Source: Yoonia sediminilitoris
GTDB taxonomy: Bacteria > Pseudomonadota > Alphaproteobacteria > Rhodobacterales > Rhodobacteraceae
Direction of reading: 5' to 3'
DNA: 64,000 nt
NCBI RefSeq assembly: GCF_003058085.1
Contig: NZ_QBUD01000002.1
Coordinates: forward strand, 124,001 to 188,000
Shown here in pieces: positions 56,828 through 64,000 of the stretch. Both the position numbers and the translations under genes were made by a program. How positions within the stretch are numbered: the first letter of the stretch is position 1; each line of letters starts with the position of its first letter. The notes under the pieces were generated by a model. That model was not told the origin of the DNA, made no database searches, and was given only the letters and a program-made list of their open reading frames with translations.

Positions 56828-58042
56828 ATGGCAATATCTCCTCTTGCGCCACCGGCGTTTCCGGACCTGCCGGTGATTGACGGTGTGCGTTTCTCGTCGT
56901 TGGCGGCTGGCGTCCGCTATGCAGGGCGCAAAGACGTCATGCTGGTGGACCTGGTACCCGGCAGTGCGGTGGCAGGCGTGTTTACACGCTCTGCGACCCG
57001 GTCTGCCAATGTGCTGGATTGTCAGGCAAAGCTGGGCGGTGATCCGTTCGGCCCCGCCGCGATCATCGTGAATTCCGGCAATTCCAACGCCTTTACGGGC
57101 AAGCACGGTGACGGCAGCGTCGCGGCGATCTGCGCTGCTGTATCGCGGTCGCTCGGGGTGGATCAAAAGCGCGTTTTCACCTCCTCGACCGGTGTTATCG
57201 GAGAAAGGCTGCCGCATGATCGGATTACCGCCAAAGTGGACGAACTGACCGCCAGCCTGTCCCCAACAGGGATTGCCGACGCAGCACAGGCGATCATGAC
57301 CACCGATACCTTTGCCAAAGGTGCCGGTGTGACAGTCGATGTAGATGGCAAACCGGTCAAGATTGCGGGGATCGCAAAAGGCTCCGGCATGATCGCGCCC
57401 GATATGGCCACGATGCTGGTCTATATCTTTACCGACGCGCTGATCGGGCAACCACGATTGCAGGGGATTGTGTCAGCGCTCAACCAAGAGACGTTCAACT
57501 GCATAACCGTCGACAGCGACACATCGACCTCTGACACGCTCCTTGTGGGGGCGACGGGGACATCCGGTGTTGATGTGAGCGAAAGCACGGCGTTCGTGAC
57601 CGGCCTGCATGACGTCATGCTGGATTTGGCCCATCAGGTTGTACGCGACGGGGAAGGGGCCACCAAATTTGTGACCGTCAACGTCACGGGTGCCGCTGAC
57701 AATGACGACGCGCGAAAAGTGGCAATGGCGATTGCCAATTCGCCACTGGTCAAAACAGCGATAGCAGGCGAAGACCCCAATTGGGGCCGTGTCGTCATGG
57801 CGATCGGCAAGTCAGGTGCCATCGCCGACCGCGACAAGATTTGCATCCGGTTTGGTGATATTCTGGTGGCAGAAGATGGCTGGATTGCACAAAGCTATAC
57901 CGAAGAAGCCGGTGCCGCCTATATGAAACAGCCTGAATTGGCGATCACAGTTGAAATGGGATTGGGGGAAGGCAAAAGCACCGTTTGGACCTGCGACCTG
58001 ACCAGCCGCTACATCGAGATCAACGCAGATTACCGTTCATGA
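56828..58042 (+). CDS. argJ: bifunctional ornithine acetyltransferase / N-acetylglutamate synthase ArgJ
   Basis: A 404-residue Ntn-type enzyme that recycles acetyl groups in arginine synthesis. The autocleavage/nucleophile motif is in GSGMIAPDMATMLVYIFTDA (Thr of MATML), and GEDPNWGRVVMAIGKSG is present. It lies 6 bases after the ppiC-type gene and overlaps mutT (ATGA). Confidence 0.95.
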   Translation: MAISPLAPPAFPDLPVIDGVRFSSLAAGVRYAGRKDVMLVDLVPGSAVAGVFTRSATRSANVLDCQAKLGGDPFGPAAIIVNSGNSNAFTGKHGDGSVAAICAAVSRSLGVDQKRVFTSSTGVIGERLPHDRITAKVDELTASLSPTGIADAAQAIMTTDTFAKGAGVTVDVDGKPVKIAGIAKGSGMIAPDMATMLVYIFTDALIGQPRLQGIVSALNQETFNCITVDSDTSTSDTLLVGATGTSGVDVSESTAFVTGLHDVMLDLAHQVVRDGEGATKFVTVNVTGAADNDDARKVAMAIANSPLVKTAIAGEDPNWGRVVMAIGKSGAIADRDKICIRFGDILVAEDGWIAQSYTEEAGAAYMKQPELAITVEMGLGEGKSTVWTCDLTSRYIEINADYRS

Positions 58043-58437
58043 AAGTTATTCTTGTCTCTGCCGTGGCCCTGATTGATTCTGACGGGCGGGTGCTGCTGGC
58101 GCAGCGGCCCGAAGGCAAATCCATGGCGGGCCTCTGGGAGTTTCCGGGTGGCAAGGTGGAACAAGGCGAAACACCCGAGGCAGCGCTGATCCGCGAACTG
58201 CAAGAGGAACTGGGCATCGATACATGGGCCTCTTGTCTGGCACCGCTGACCTTTGCCAGCCATTCTTATGATAATTTTCACTTGCTGATGCCACTGTTTG
58301 CCTGCCGCAAGTGGGAAGGAACGCCGCAATCGCGCGAACAACAGGCGTTGAAGTGGGTGCGCCCGCAACAACTACGCGACTATCCGATGCCTGCGGCAGA
58401 TGTTCCGCTGATACCAATACTCCGCGACTGGTTATAA
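58039..58437 (+). CDS. mutT: 8-oxo-dGTP diphosphatase MutT
   Basis: A 132-residue Nudix hydrolase. The Nudix box is readable: GGKVEQGETPEAALIRELQE followed by ELGI. The front GRVLLAQRPEGKSMAGLWEF matches MutT, which removes oxidised guanine nucleotides. It overlaps argJ by 4 bases. Confidence 0.93.
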   Translation: MKVILVSAVALIDSDGRVLLAQRPEGKSMAGLWEFPGGKVEQGETPEAALIRELQEELGIDTWASCLAPLTFASHSYDNFHLLMPLFACRKWEGTPQSREQQALKWVRPQQLRDYPMPAADVPLIPILRDWL

Positions 58438-58443
58438 CGATAC

Positions 58444-59538
58444 ATGCAGACACCCTACTACCTTATCGACAAGTCCCGCCTGCTGCCCAATCTGGAAAAA
58501 GTGGCTTATCTGCGGGAACGATCCGGCGCAAAGGCACTGCTCGCGCTGAAATGCTTTGCCACATGGTCGGTGTTCGACCTGATCAGTGACTATCTGGATG
58601 GCACCACCTCCAGTTCACTGTTCGAGGTTAAGCTGGGCCGCGAAAAATTTCCCGGCGAAACCCACGCCTATTCCGTGGCGTGGGCTGACCATGAAATGGC
58701 AGATGTGATCGCAAACTCGGACAAGATCATTTTTAACAGCGTCGGGCAGCTGAACCGTTTTGCGCAGCAAACCAGCAACCACACGCGTGGTCTGCGGATC
58801 AACCCCGGTGTGTCCACTTCGGATTTTGACCTGGCTGACCCGTCGCGGCCATTCAGCCGTTTGGGCGAAAGCGACATGGATGCGATTGCCAAAGTGCTGG
58901 ACCAGATCAGCGGCTTCATGTTCCACAACAACTGCGAAAACGATGACTTTGACCGGTTTGACGAGATGCTGACAGGGATCGAGGACCGCTTTGGCGCGTT
59001 TATTCACCAGATGGACTGGATCAGCCTTGGTGGCGGTATTCATTTCACAGGCGCGGACTACCCGCTTGACCAACTCGCCGACAGGCTTCGGCAGTTTGCC
59101 GACAAGTTCAGCGTACAGGTCTATCTTGAACCGGGTGAAGCGGTAATCACCAATTCAACGACGCTGGAAGTGACTGTGCTGGATACGTTGTTCAACGGCA
59201 AAAATCTGGCCATCGTCGATAGTTCCATAGAAGCGCATATGCTTGACCTGCTCATCTATCGCGAAAGCGCCAAGCTGTTGCCCAACGACGGGCCAGAAGA
59301 ATGGATGATCTGCGGCAAATCCTGCCTTGCGGGTGATATCTTTGGCGAATTCCGCTTCCCCGCCGCACTGCAACCCGGTGATCGACTCAGCATTCAGGAC
59401 GCCGCCGGCTATACGATGGTGAAAAAAAACTGGTTCAACGGCGTCAAGATGCCAGCCATCGCCATCAAGGAACTGGACGGCAGCACCCGTCTGGTGCGTG
59501 ATTTCGACTATGCGGATTTTGTCGCCGCACTTTCCTGA
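58444..59538 (+). CDS. nspC: carboxynorspermidine/carboxyspermidine decarboxylase NspC
   Basis: A 364-residue PLP-dependent fold-III (alanine-racemase-like) decarboxylase. The PLP lysine lies in ALLALKCFATWSVFDLISD; the glycine-rich SLGGGIHFTGADYPL and EPGEAVITNSTTLEVTVLDT are typical NspC blocks, with the active-site Cys in MICGKSCLAGDIFGEF. It decarboxylates carboxyspermidine to spermidine or carboxynorspermidine to norspermidine. It precedes the matching synthase by 18 bases. Confidence 0.93.
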   Translation: MQTPYYLIDKSRLLPNLEKVAYLRERSGAKALLALKCFATWSVFDLISDYLDGTTSSSLFEVKLGREKFPGETHAYSVAWADHEMADVIANSDKIIFNSVGQLNRFAQQTSNHTRGLRINPGVSTSDFDLADPSRPFSRLGESDMDAIAKVLDQISGFMFHNNCENDDFDRFDEMLTGIEDRFGAFIHQMDWISLGGGIHFTGADYPLDQLADRLRQFADKFSVQVYLEPGEAVITNSTTLEVTVLDTLFNGKNLAIVDSSIEAHMLDLLIYRESAKLLPNDGPEEWMICGKSCLAGDIFGEFRFPAALQPGDRLSIQDAAGYTMVKKNWFNGVKMPAIAIKELDGSTRLVRDFDYADFVAALS

Positions 59539-59556
59539 CTATCCGGAGGTAATCTG

Positions 59557-60795
59557 ATGAAAAAGAACGTATTGATCATTGGCGCTGGCGGCGTCGCACA
59601 GGTGGTTGCGCACAAATGCGCCCAGAATAATGACCGTTTGGGCGACATTCATATTGCGAGCCGCACCCTGTCAAAATGCGAGGCGATCATCGCCTCTGTG
59701 CATGCAAAATCTGCGATGAAGCAAGATGGTGTTTTGCAGGCGCACCAAGTGGATGCAATGGATACAGCCGCTGTTACCGAGTTGATTGAATCCACCGGTG
59801 CGGAAATTGTCATTAATGTCGGCTCTGCTTTCGTGAACATGACCGTGCTGGATGCCTGCATTGAAACAGGTGCGGCCTATATCGATACCGCGATCCACGA
59901 GGTCCCCGACAAAATTTGTGAAACGCCCCCGTGGTACGCCAATTACGAGTGGAAAAAGCGCGACCTTTGCACCGAAAAGGGAATCACCGCGATCCTTGGC
60001 GCAGGGTTTGACCCCGGCGTTGTGAATGCCTTTGCCCGCTTTGCGATTGATGAATTCATGGATGAAGTCACCTCGATTGATATCGTGGACATCAATGCAG
60101 GGTCACATGGCAAATATTTCGCGACCAACTTCGACCCGGAGATCAACTTCCGTGAGTTCACCGGCACGGTTTATTCCTGGCAGAATGGAGCATGGCAGGA
60201 AAACAAGATGTTCGAAGTGGGCCACGAATGGGACCTGCCTGTCGTCGGCAAGCAAAAGGCCTACATGTCCGGCCACGACGAAGTGCAATCGTTGGCCGTG
60301 AACTATCCGCAAGCCGACGTGCGGTTCTGGATGGGGTTCGGTGATCACTACATCAACGTATTCACTGTGCTGCAAAACCTTGGCCTGCTGTCAGAACAGC
60401 CCGTCACCACCGCAGAGGGGCAAGAAGTCATCCCCCTGAAAGTTGTCAAAGCCTGCCTGCCCGACCCGTCGTCACTCGCCCCGAATTATACAGGCAAAAC
60501 CTGCATCGGTGATCTGGTCAAAGGGACCAAAGACGGCCAACCGGTCGAGGTATTCGTCTACAATGTTGCCGACCACAAAGAGGCCTATGAAGAGGTCGGA
60601 TCACAGGGCATTTCATACACCGCAGGCGTGCCGCCGGTGGCCGCCGCACTGCTGGTTGCGGATGGCACATGGGACAGCAAGACAATGAAAAACGTTGAAG
60701 AGTTGGACCCCAAACCGTTCTTTACGATCCTTGATGACATCGGGCTGCCAACACGCGTCAGGCAAGGCGACAAAGATCAGGCGTGGAATGCGTAG
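59557..60795 (+). CDS. carboxyspermidine synthase (saccharopine dehydrogenase family)
   Basis: A 412-residue NADPH-dependent enzyme that condenses aspartate semialdehyde with a diamine to carboxy(nor)spermidine. Seen: the Rossmann start NVLIIGAGGVAQVVAHKCAQ, IVINVGSAFVNMTVLDACIE, and ILGAGFDPGVVNAFARFA. It is paired with nspC as the alternative polyamine route used in many alphaproteobacteria without AdoMet decarboxylase. Its end faces the minus-strand GST-like gene. Confidence 0.92.
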   Translation: MKKNVLIIGAGGVAQVVAHKCAQNNDRLGDIHIASRTLSKCEAIIASVHAKSAMKQDGVLQAHQVDAMDTAAVTELIESTGAEIVINVGSAFVNMTVLDACIETGAAYIDTAIHEVPDKICETPPWYANYEWKKRDLCTEKGITAILGAGFDPGVVNAFARFAIDEFMDEVTSIDIVDINAGSHGKYFATNFDPEINFREFTGTVYSWQNGAWQENKMFEVGHEWDLPVVGKQKAYMSGHDEVQSLAVNYPQADVRFWMGFGDHYINVFTVLQNLGLLSEQPVTTAEGQEVIPLKVVKACLPDPSSLAPNYTGKTCIGDLVKGTKDGQPVEVFVYNVADHKEAYEEVGSQGISYTAGVPPVAAALLVADGTWDSKTMKNVEELDPKPFFTILDDIGLPTRVRQGDKDQAWNA

Positions 60796-60950
60796 GAGCA
60801 GGTGAGCAAATATCGCACGTGCAATCGCATGCGTCTGGCCGCCTTGCACCGAGCAATGCAGGGATAATTCCAAACTGAAGCTGCCGACGTAGGCGTGTAT
60901 CGCACACATGGTTTTCGGCAGAGGTCGGCTGCGCGGGAAAAAGTGGCCCT

Positions 60951-62072
60951 TCAATCGGTTGCGAGTTGCGCATCGATCAAACGTGACAAACCTGTCTTGT
61001 CCAAGATCGCACGAGCTGAGGCTTGGTCTTTCGAGGAAAGCGATTGGAACTCTTCCCGAGTCCATCGCAGGCATTTCAATTGATACGAAAAGCTTGGCTG
61101 GACCCAATCGCAACCATCAATTTGAGTGGAGAAGGTCTCATTCTTTCCGATCACGGCGCGCCCGTTGGCGATCAGTTGGGGCATGTGGGTTCGAGCCACT
61201 TCGCCAAGGAGAGCGAGCAGGGTTTCGGGCAGCGCATCGCCGGCGTCAAGCCAGCCCTGTTCTTGCACTTCATAGCCGCTGAGATCATCAAGCCGCTCGA
61301 CCCAGGCGTAAACGCGTGGCGCGAGTGTCTCACACAGGCGCATCGGCGTGGGGTCAAAATGGGTGAGACAAGTCAGCTGTCCCATCATGGCAAAGTCTGC
61401 TGAAGCCGGACGACCTCCCAACAGGAATGGATGGGCTTGCAGGTGGCTTTCCATAAGCTTCAAAAAACGGACATAGCTCGCTTCGATCACCGGCGCTGTC
61501 GTCTCGTTCGATCCCACCACATGAAGCCGATCGACTTGCCGCCTCGTGAAGGCGGCGGACACTGCGTCCAGCATCTCGGGCGACTGATTGACCCGAACGT
61601 AGAGTGGCAAGACCCGACCGGCTTTCTCGATGTCTGCCGCGAAGTGCCAGCGATAGTGAAACATACAACGCGTTAACCATTCGTCGGCGTAGTCTTCCAA
61701 CACGTAGTTCAGGAAGGCCAGCACCGGATTGTCCGGCACGATGCTACGCGTCCGAAACTGGCTTTCGAGGCGCCGAATGATCGGTGTGGTATCTGTGACT
61801 GCTTGCAGCTCACCTGCCTCATCTTTCAGATAGACTGTCGGAAGAAGCGGCACTTTAGGGGTCGGCAAGGCGCTGCGACCCTCCCCATTTCCAGGCGCAT
61901 CCGGGCTCTGCGGCCAATTGACAATGAAACGATATGGCAAACGCCTAAACCGCAGGACCGCCAGCATTTTTCTAGTGTAGGGACTGCCATGAATGCCTTG
62001 AAGCTTGATCGTGTCTTGCCGCGCCAATGGGGTTCCCTCTCTCAATGCATTCAGCCTGCTGTACCGCGGCAC
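60951..62072 (-). CDS. glutathione S-transferase-like protein
   Basis: About 373 residues if started at the GTG at 62072; a TTG at 62027 with GAGGGA upstream is an alternative. The N-terminal thioredoxin-fold half has GIHGSPYTRKMLAVLRFRRL and a later ITD-like turn (TPIIRRLES), and the C-terminal helical half has HPFLLGGRPASADFAMMGQL, the GST C-domain signature. The C-terminal 90 residues extend beyond normal GST length. Substrate unknown. Confidence 0.75.
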   Translation of the reverse strand: MPRYSRLNALREGTPLARQDTIKLQGIHGSPYTRKMLAVLRFRRLPYRFIVNWPQSPDAPGNGEGRSALPTPKVPLLPTVYLKDEAGELQAVTDTTPIIRRLESQFRTRSIVPDNPVLAFLNYVLEDYADEWLTRCMFHYRWHFAADIEKAGRVLPLYVRVNQSPEMLDAVSAAFTRRQVDRLHVVGSNETTAPVIEASYVRFLKLMESHLQAHPFLLGGRPASADFAMMGQLTCLTHFDPTPMRLCETLAPRVYAWVERLDDLSGYEVQEQGWLDAGDALPETLLALLGEVARTHMPQLIANGRAVIGKNETFSTQIDGCDWVQPSFSYQLKCLRWTREEFQSLSSKDQASARAILDKTGLSRLIDAQLATD

Positions 62073-62321
62073 GCATCACGGCTTGCCAGAGTGTCGGTCG
62101 CGCCCTTTACTTGCCGCACGAGACATCTGTCGAGTGAGCTGATTGATTGGCCTGAAATCGACCGCTGTTAACAAAGCATACGTAAAACAGCGGTCGCAAC
62201 AATTGAAATCTTTTCCTTGGTGGGCTCGAAGTGACCATTGGCCATTTGGTTGCCGTCACAAATGCGCAGGGCGGCCCCGGAGGACCGCCCTTTTCATGAA
62301 CGCTATACTATCGCGGTGAAC
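62073..62321. other. GST-infB intergenic region
   Basis: About 250 bases between the infB 3' end and the GST-like gene, both minus. It contains the hairpin listed at 62269-62294. No reading frame is supported. Confidence 0.4.
62269..62294 (+). terminator. plus-oriented GC-rich hairpin with T tail
   Basis: GGGCGG 62269-62274 pairs CCGCCC 62285-62290, then four T. The T tail is on the plus strand although adjacent genes are minus; it may still act as part of infB termination or close an unseen plus transcript. Confidence 0.45.
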
Positions 62322-64000
62322 TTACAGGTTCCGCTCGATCTCTTCGCGCTCGAAGATTTCGATCACATCACCGGGGCGGATGTCATCGTAGTTCTCGAAC
62401 GCCATCCCGCATTCCTGACCGGATTGCACTTCGGGCACTTCGTCTTTGAAACGCTTGAGCGTTTTCAGTGTACCTTCGTGGATGACCACGTTGTCGCGCA
62501 GCAAACGCACGCCCGCCGACCGGCGCGCAACACCTTCGGTTACAAGACAACCGGCGACCTTGCCAACATTTGATACTTTGAACACCTCTTTGATGTTCGC
62601 GTAGCCGATGAAGTTCTCGCGGATTTCGGCAGACAACAGGCCAGAGGCAGCTTTCTTCACGTCATCAACAAGATCGTAGATGACAGAATAGTAACGAATC
62701 TCGATACCCTTCTGGTTGGCCGTGTTCCGTGCTGTTGCATTGGCACGCACGTTAAAGCCAAACACAGGCGCGCCAGAAGCTTCGGCCAGCCCGATATCCG
62801 ATTCCGTGATCGCGCCCACACCAGAGTGCAGGACGCGCACGCGGACTTCATCGTTGCCGATTTTCTCCATCGCTTGCACGATCGCTTCGGCAGACCCCTG
62901 CACGTCGGCCTTCACAACGATGGGCAACTCGCTGACGTTTTCGTCGGCCTTGGCATTTGCCATCAGCTGTTCCAACGTCGTGGCAGCACCTGCGGCGGCA
63001 CGCTTTTCCTTGGCTGCTTTTTCGCGATATTCGGCGATTTCACGGGCCCGTGCGTCAGTATCGACCACGTTCAGAACGTCACCTGCTTCGGGTGTGCCGT
63101 TCAGGCCAAGCACCTCGACCGGGACAGCGGGACCGGCTTCTTCGACGCGTTCGCCCTTGTCGTTGATGAGCGCACGGACCTTACCGTACTGTTCGCCGAC
63201 AACAAAGATATCGCCTTGGCGCAATGTCCCTTTTTGAACCAGAACCGTAGCCACAGGGCCGCGACCCACGTCAAGCTGCGCCTCGATCACGGCACCTTCG
63301 GCAACGCGATCCGGATTGGCTTTCAGTTCAAGGATTTCGGACTGCAGGGCAATCGCTTCCAGCAGATCATCAAGACCCTTACCAGTGATGGCAGAGACTT
63401 CGACATCCTGCACGTCACCTGACATTTTCTCAACGATCACTTCATGTTGCAGTAGATCCGTACGGACCTTGTCAGGGTTGGCGGCGGGCTTGTCGATCTT
63501 GTTGATCGCCACGATCATCGGCACGCCTGCAGCTTTCGCATGGTTAATCGCTTCGATCGTCTGCGGCATGACCGCATCGTCAGCTGCGACCACAAGCACC
63601 ACGATATCCGTAACCTGCGCGCCGCGCGACCGCATCGACGTAAATGCCGCGTGTCCGGGCGTATCAAGGAAGGTCAGGACAGCACCGCTGTCGGTTGTGA
63701 CCTGGTAGGCACCGATATGCTGGGTAATGCCGCCTGCTTCGCCTGCGACAACCTTGGCGTTGCGGATCGCGTCCAACAGCGACGTCTTGCCATGGTCAAC
63801 GTGACCCATGATCGTGATGATCGGTGGGCGCGGTTGCATATCTTCGGGCTTGTCTTCGACAGCCTGAAGCACATCTTCGACATCCGCGTCGGACACGCGT
63901 ACAACCTTGTGCCCGAATTCCTCAATGATCAATTCAGCCGTATCTGCGTCAATCGTCTGGTTCTGGGTCGCCATGATGCCGTTTGTCATCAGGGCCTTGA
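62322..64000 (-). CDS. infB: translation initiation factor IF-2, C-terminal part
   Basis: The frame is open to the right edge, so the N-terminus (about 270 or more residues) lies outside the window; about 559 residues are seen. The GTPase domain (G1 [19 protein letters not shown]3 DTPGHAAF, G4 NKID) is followed by domains 2-4 that bind ribosome and initiator tRNA. The ATG at 63989 is an internal Met, not the start. Confidence 0.95.
   Translation of the reverse strand, partial: KALMTNGIMATQNQTIDADTAELIIEEFGHKVVRVSDADVEDVLQAVEDKPEDMQPRPPIITIMGHVDHGKTSLLDAIRNAKVVAGEAGGITQHIGAYQVTTDSGAVLTFLDTPGHAAFTSMRSRGAQVTDIVVLVVAADDAVMPQTIEAINHAKAAGVPMIVAINKIDKPAANPDKVRTDLLQHEVIVEKMSGDVQDVEVSAITGKGLDDLLEAIALQSEILELKANPDRVAEGAVIEAQLDVGRGPVATVLVQKGTLRQGDIFVVGEQYGKVRALINDKGERVEEAGPAVPVEVLGLNGTPEAGDVLNVVDTDARAREIAEYREKAAKEKRAAAGAATTLEQLMANAKADENVSELPIVVKADVQGSAEAIVQAMEKIGNDEVRVRVLHSGVGAITESDIGLAEASGAPVFGFNVRANATARNTANQKGIEIRYYSVIYDLVDDVKKAASGLLSAEIRENFIGYANIKEVFKVSNVGKVAGCLVTEGVARRSAGVRLLRDNVVIHEGTLKTLKRFKDEVPEVQSGQECGMAFENYDDIRPGDVIEIFEREEIERNL

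Noticed and set aside
1..64000. tRNA genes, rRNA genes, prophage, CRISPR arrays
   Set aside because: Read for cloverleaf arms, conserved rRNA segments, phage structural genes and spaced repeats; none was found, although a by-eye scan can miss a tRNA.

Overview
The window looks like chromosomal DNA from a marine alphaproteobacterium of the Roseobacter group (Rhodobacteraceae). This is inferred from gene content: a taurine dehydrogenase/Xsc cluster under a MocR-type TauR, a DMSP-demethylase-like gene, remnants of TRAP transporter genes, a HutF-type histidine pathway, LptCAB-Hpf-PtsN gene order and a carboxyspermidine polyamine route. No tRNA, rRNA, CRISPR array or intact insertion sequence was seen.

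Left part (1-10 kb): an accessory region rich in decayed genes. It holds fused fragments of several genes (globin-like/DUF6880, muconate cycloisomerase/BKACE, MFS/TRAP DctP, a TRAP DctQ with an internal stop). Between them lies a plus-strand array of four hairpins that each show a CCUCC loop, the last being a terminator, which resembles the anti-Shine-Dalgarno 'cuckoo'/CcsR small RNAs. An intact five-gene minus-strand block (Lrp regulator, DmdA-like GcvT-family methyltransferase, OsmC, crotonase-like protein, acyl-CoA synthetase) is set among them.

Catabolic part (10-26.6 kb): a PhyH dioxygenase with a divergent LysR regulator; the hut cluster (hutC-hutF on minus, hutIHGU on plus) with a shared promoter/operator region; then the taurine cluster (tauX, tauY, xsc, a TauZ/YeiH-type exporter and a cupin on minus; tauR divergent). 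The pta gene expected at the end of the taurine operon survives only as a fragment.

27-33.7 kb: a compact minus-strand operon of a small unknown protein, a diaminobutyrate aminotransferase (EctB-like, without ectA or ectC), a Pls/PosA-type single-module NRPS with three soluble hexapeptide-repeat blocks set between membrane segments, and a phosphopantetheinyl transferase. The best reading is synthesis of a cationic homopoly(amino acid), possibly poly-diaminobutyrate. This is the most interesting system in the window.

34-64 kb: mostly conserved core genes. RNase D, arabinose-5-phosphate isomerase, LptC-LptA-LptB, Hpf and PtsN come first. Next is a surface polysaccharide block (sulfotransferase-like protein, GT14, two tandem GT2-like enzymes, GalU, KdsB, CysQ, KpsM-like permease) whose content suggests a sulfated, Kdo-linked glycan. 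Then come dnaK-dnaJ, radC, secA, ppiC-argJ-mutT, the carboxynorspermidine pathway pair, a GST-like protein and the 3' part of infB, which runs off the right edge.
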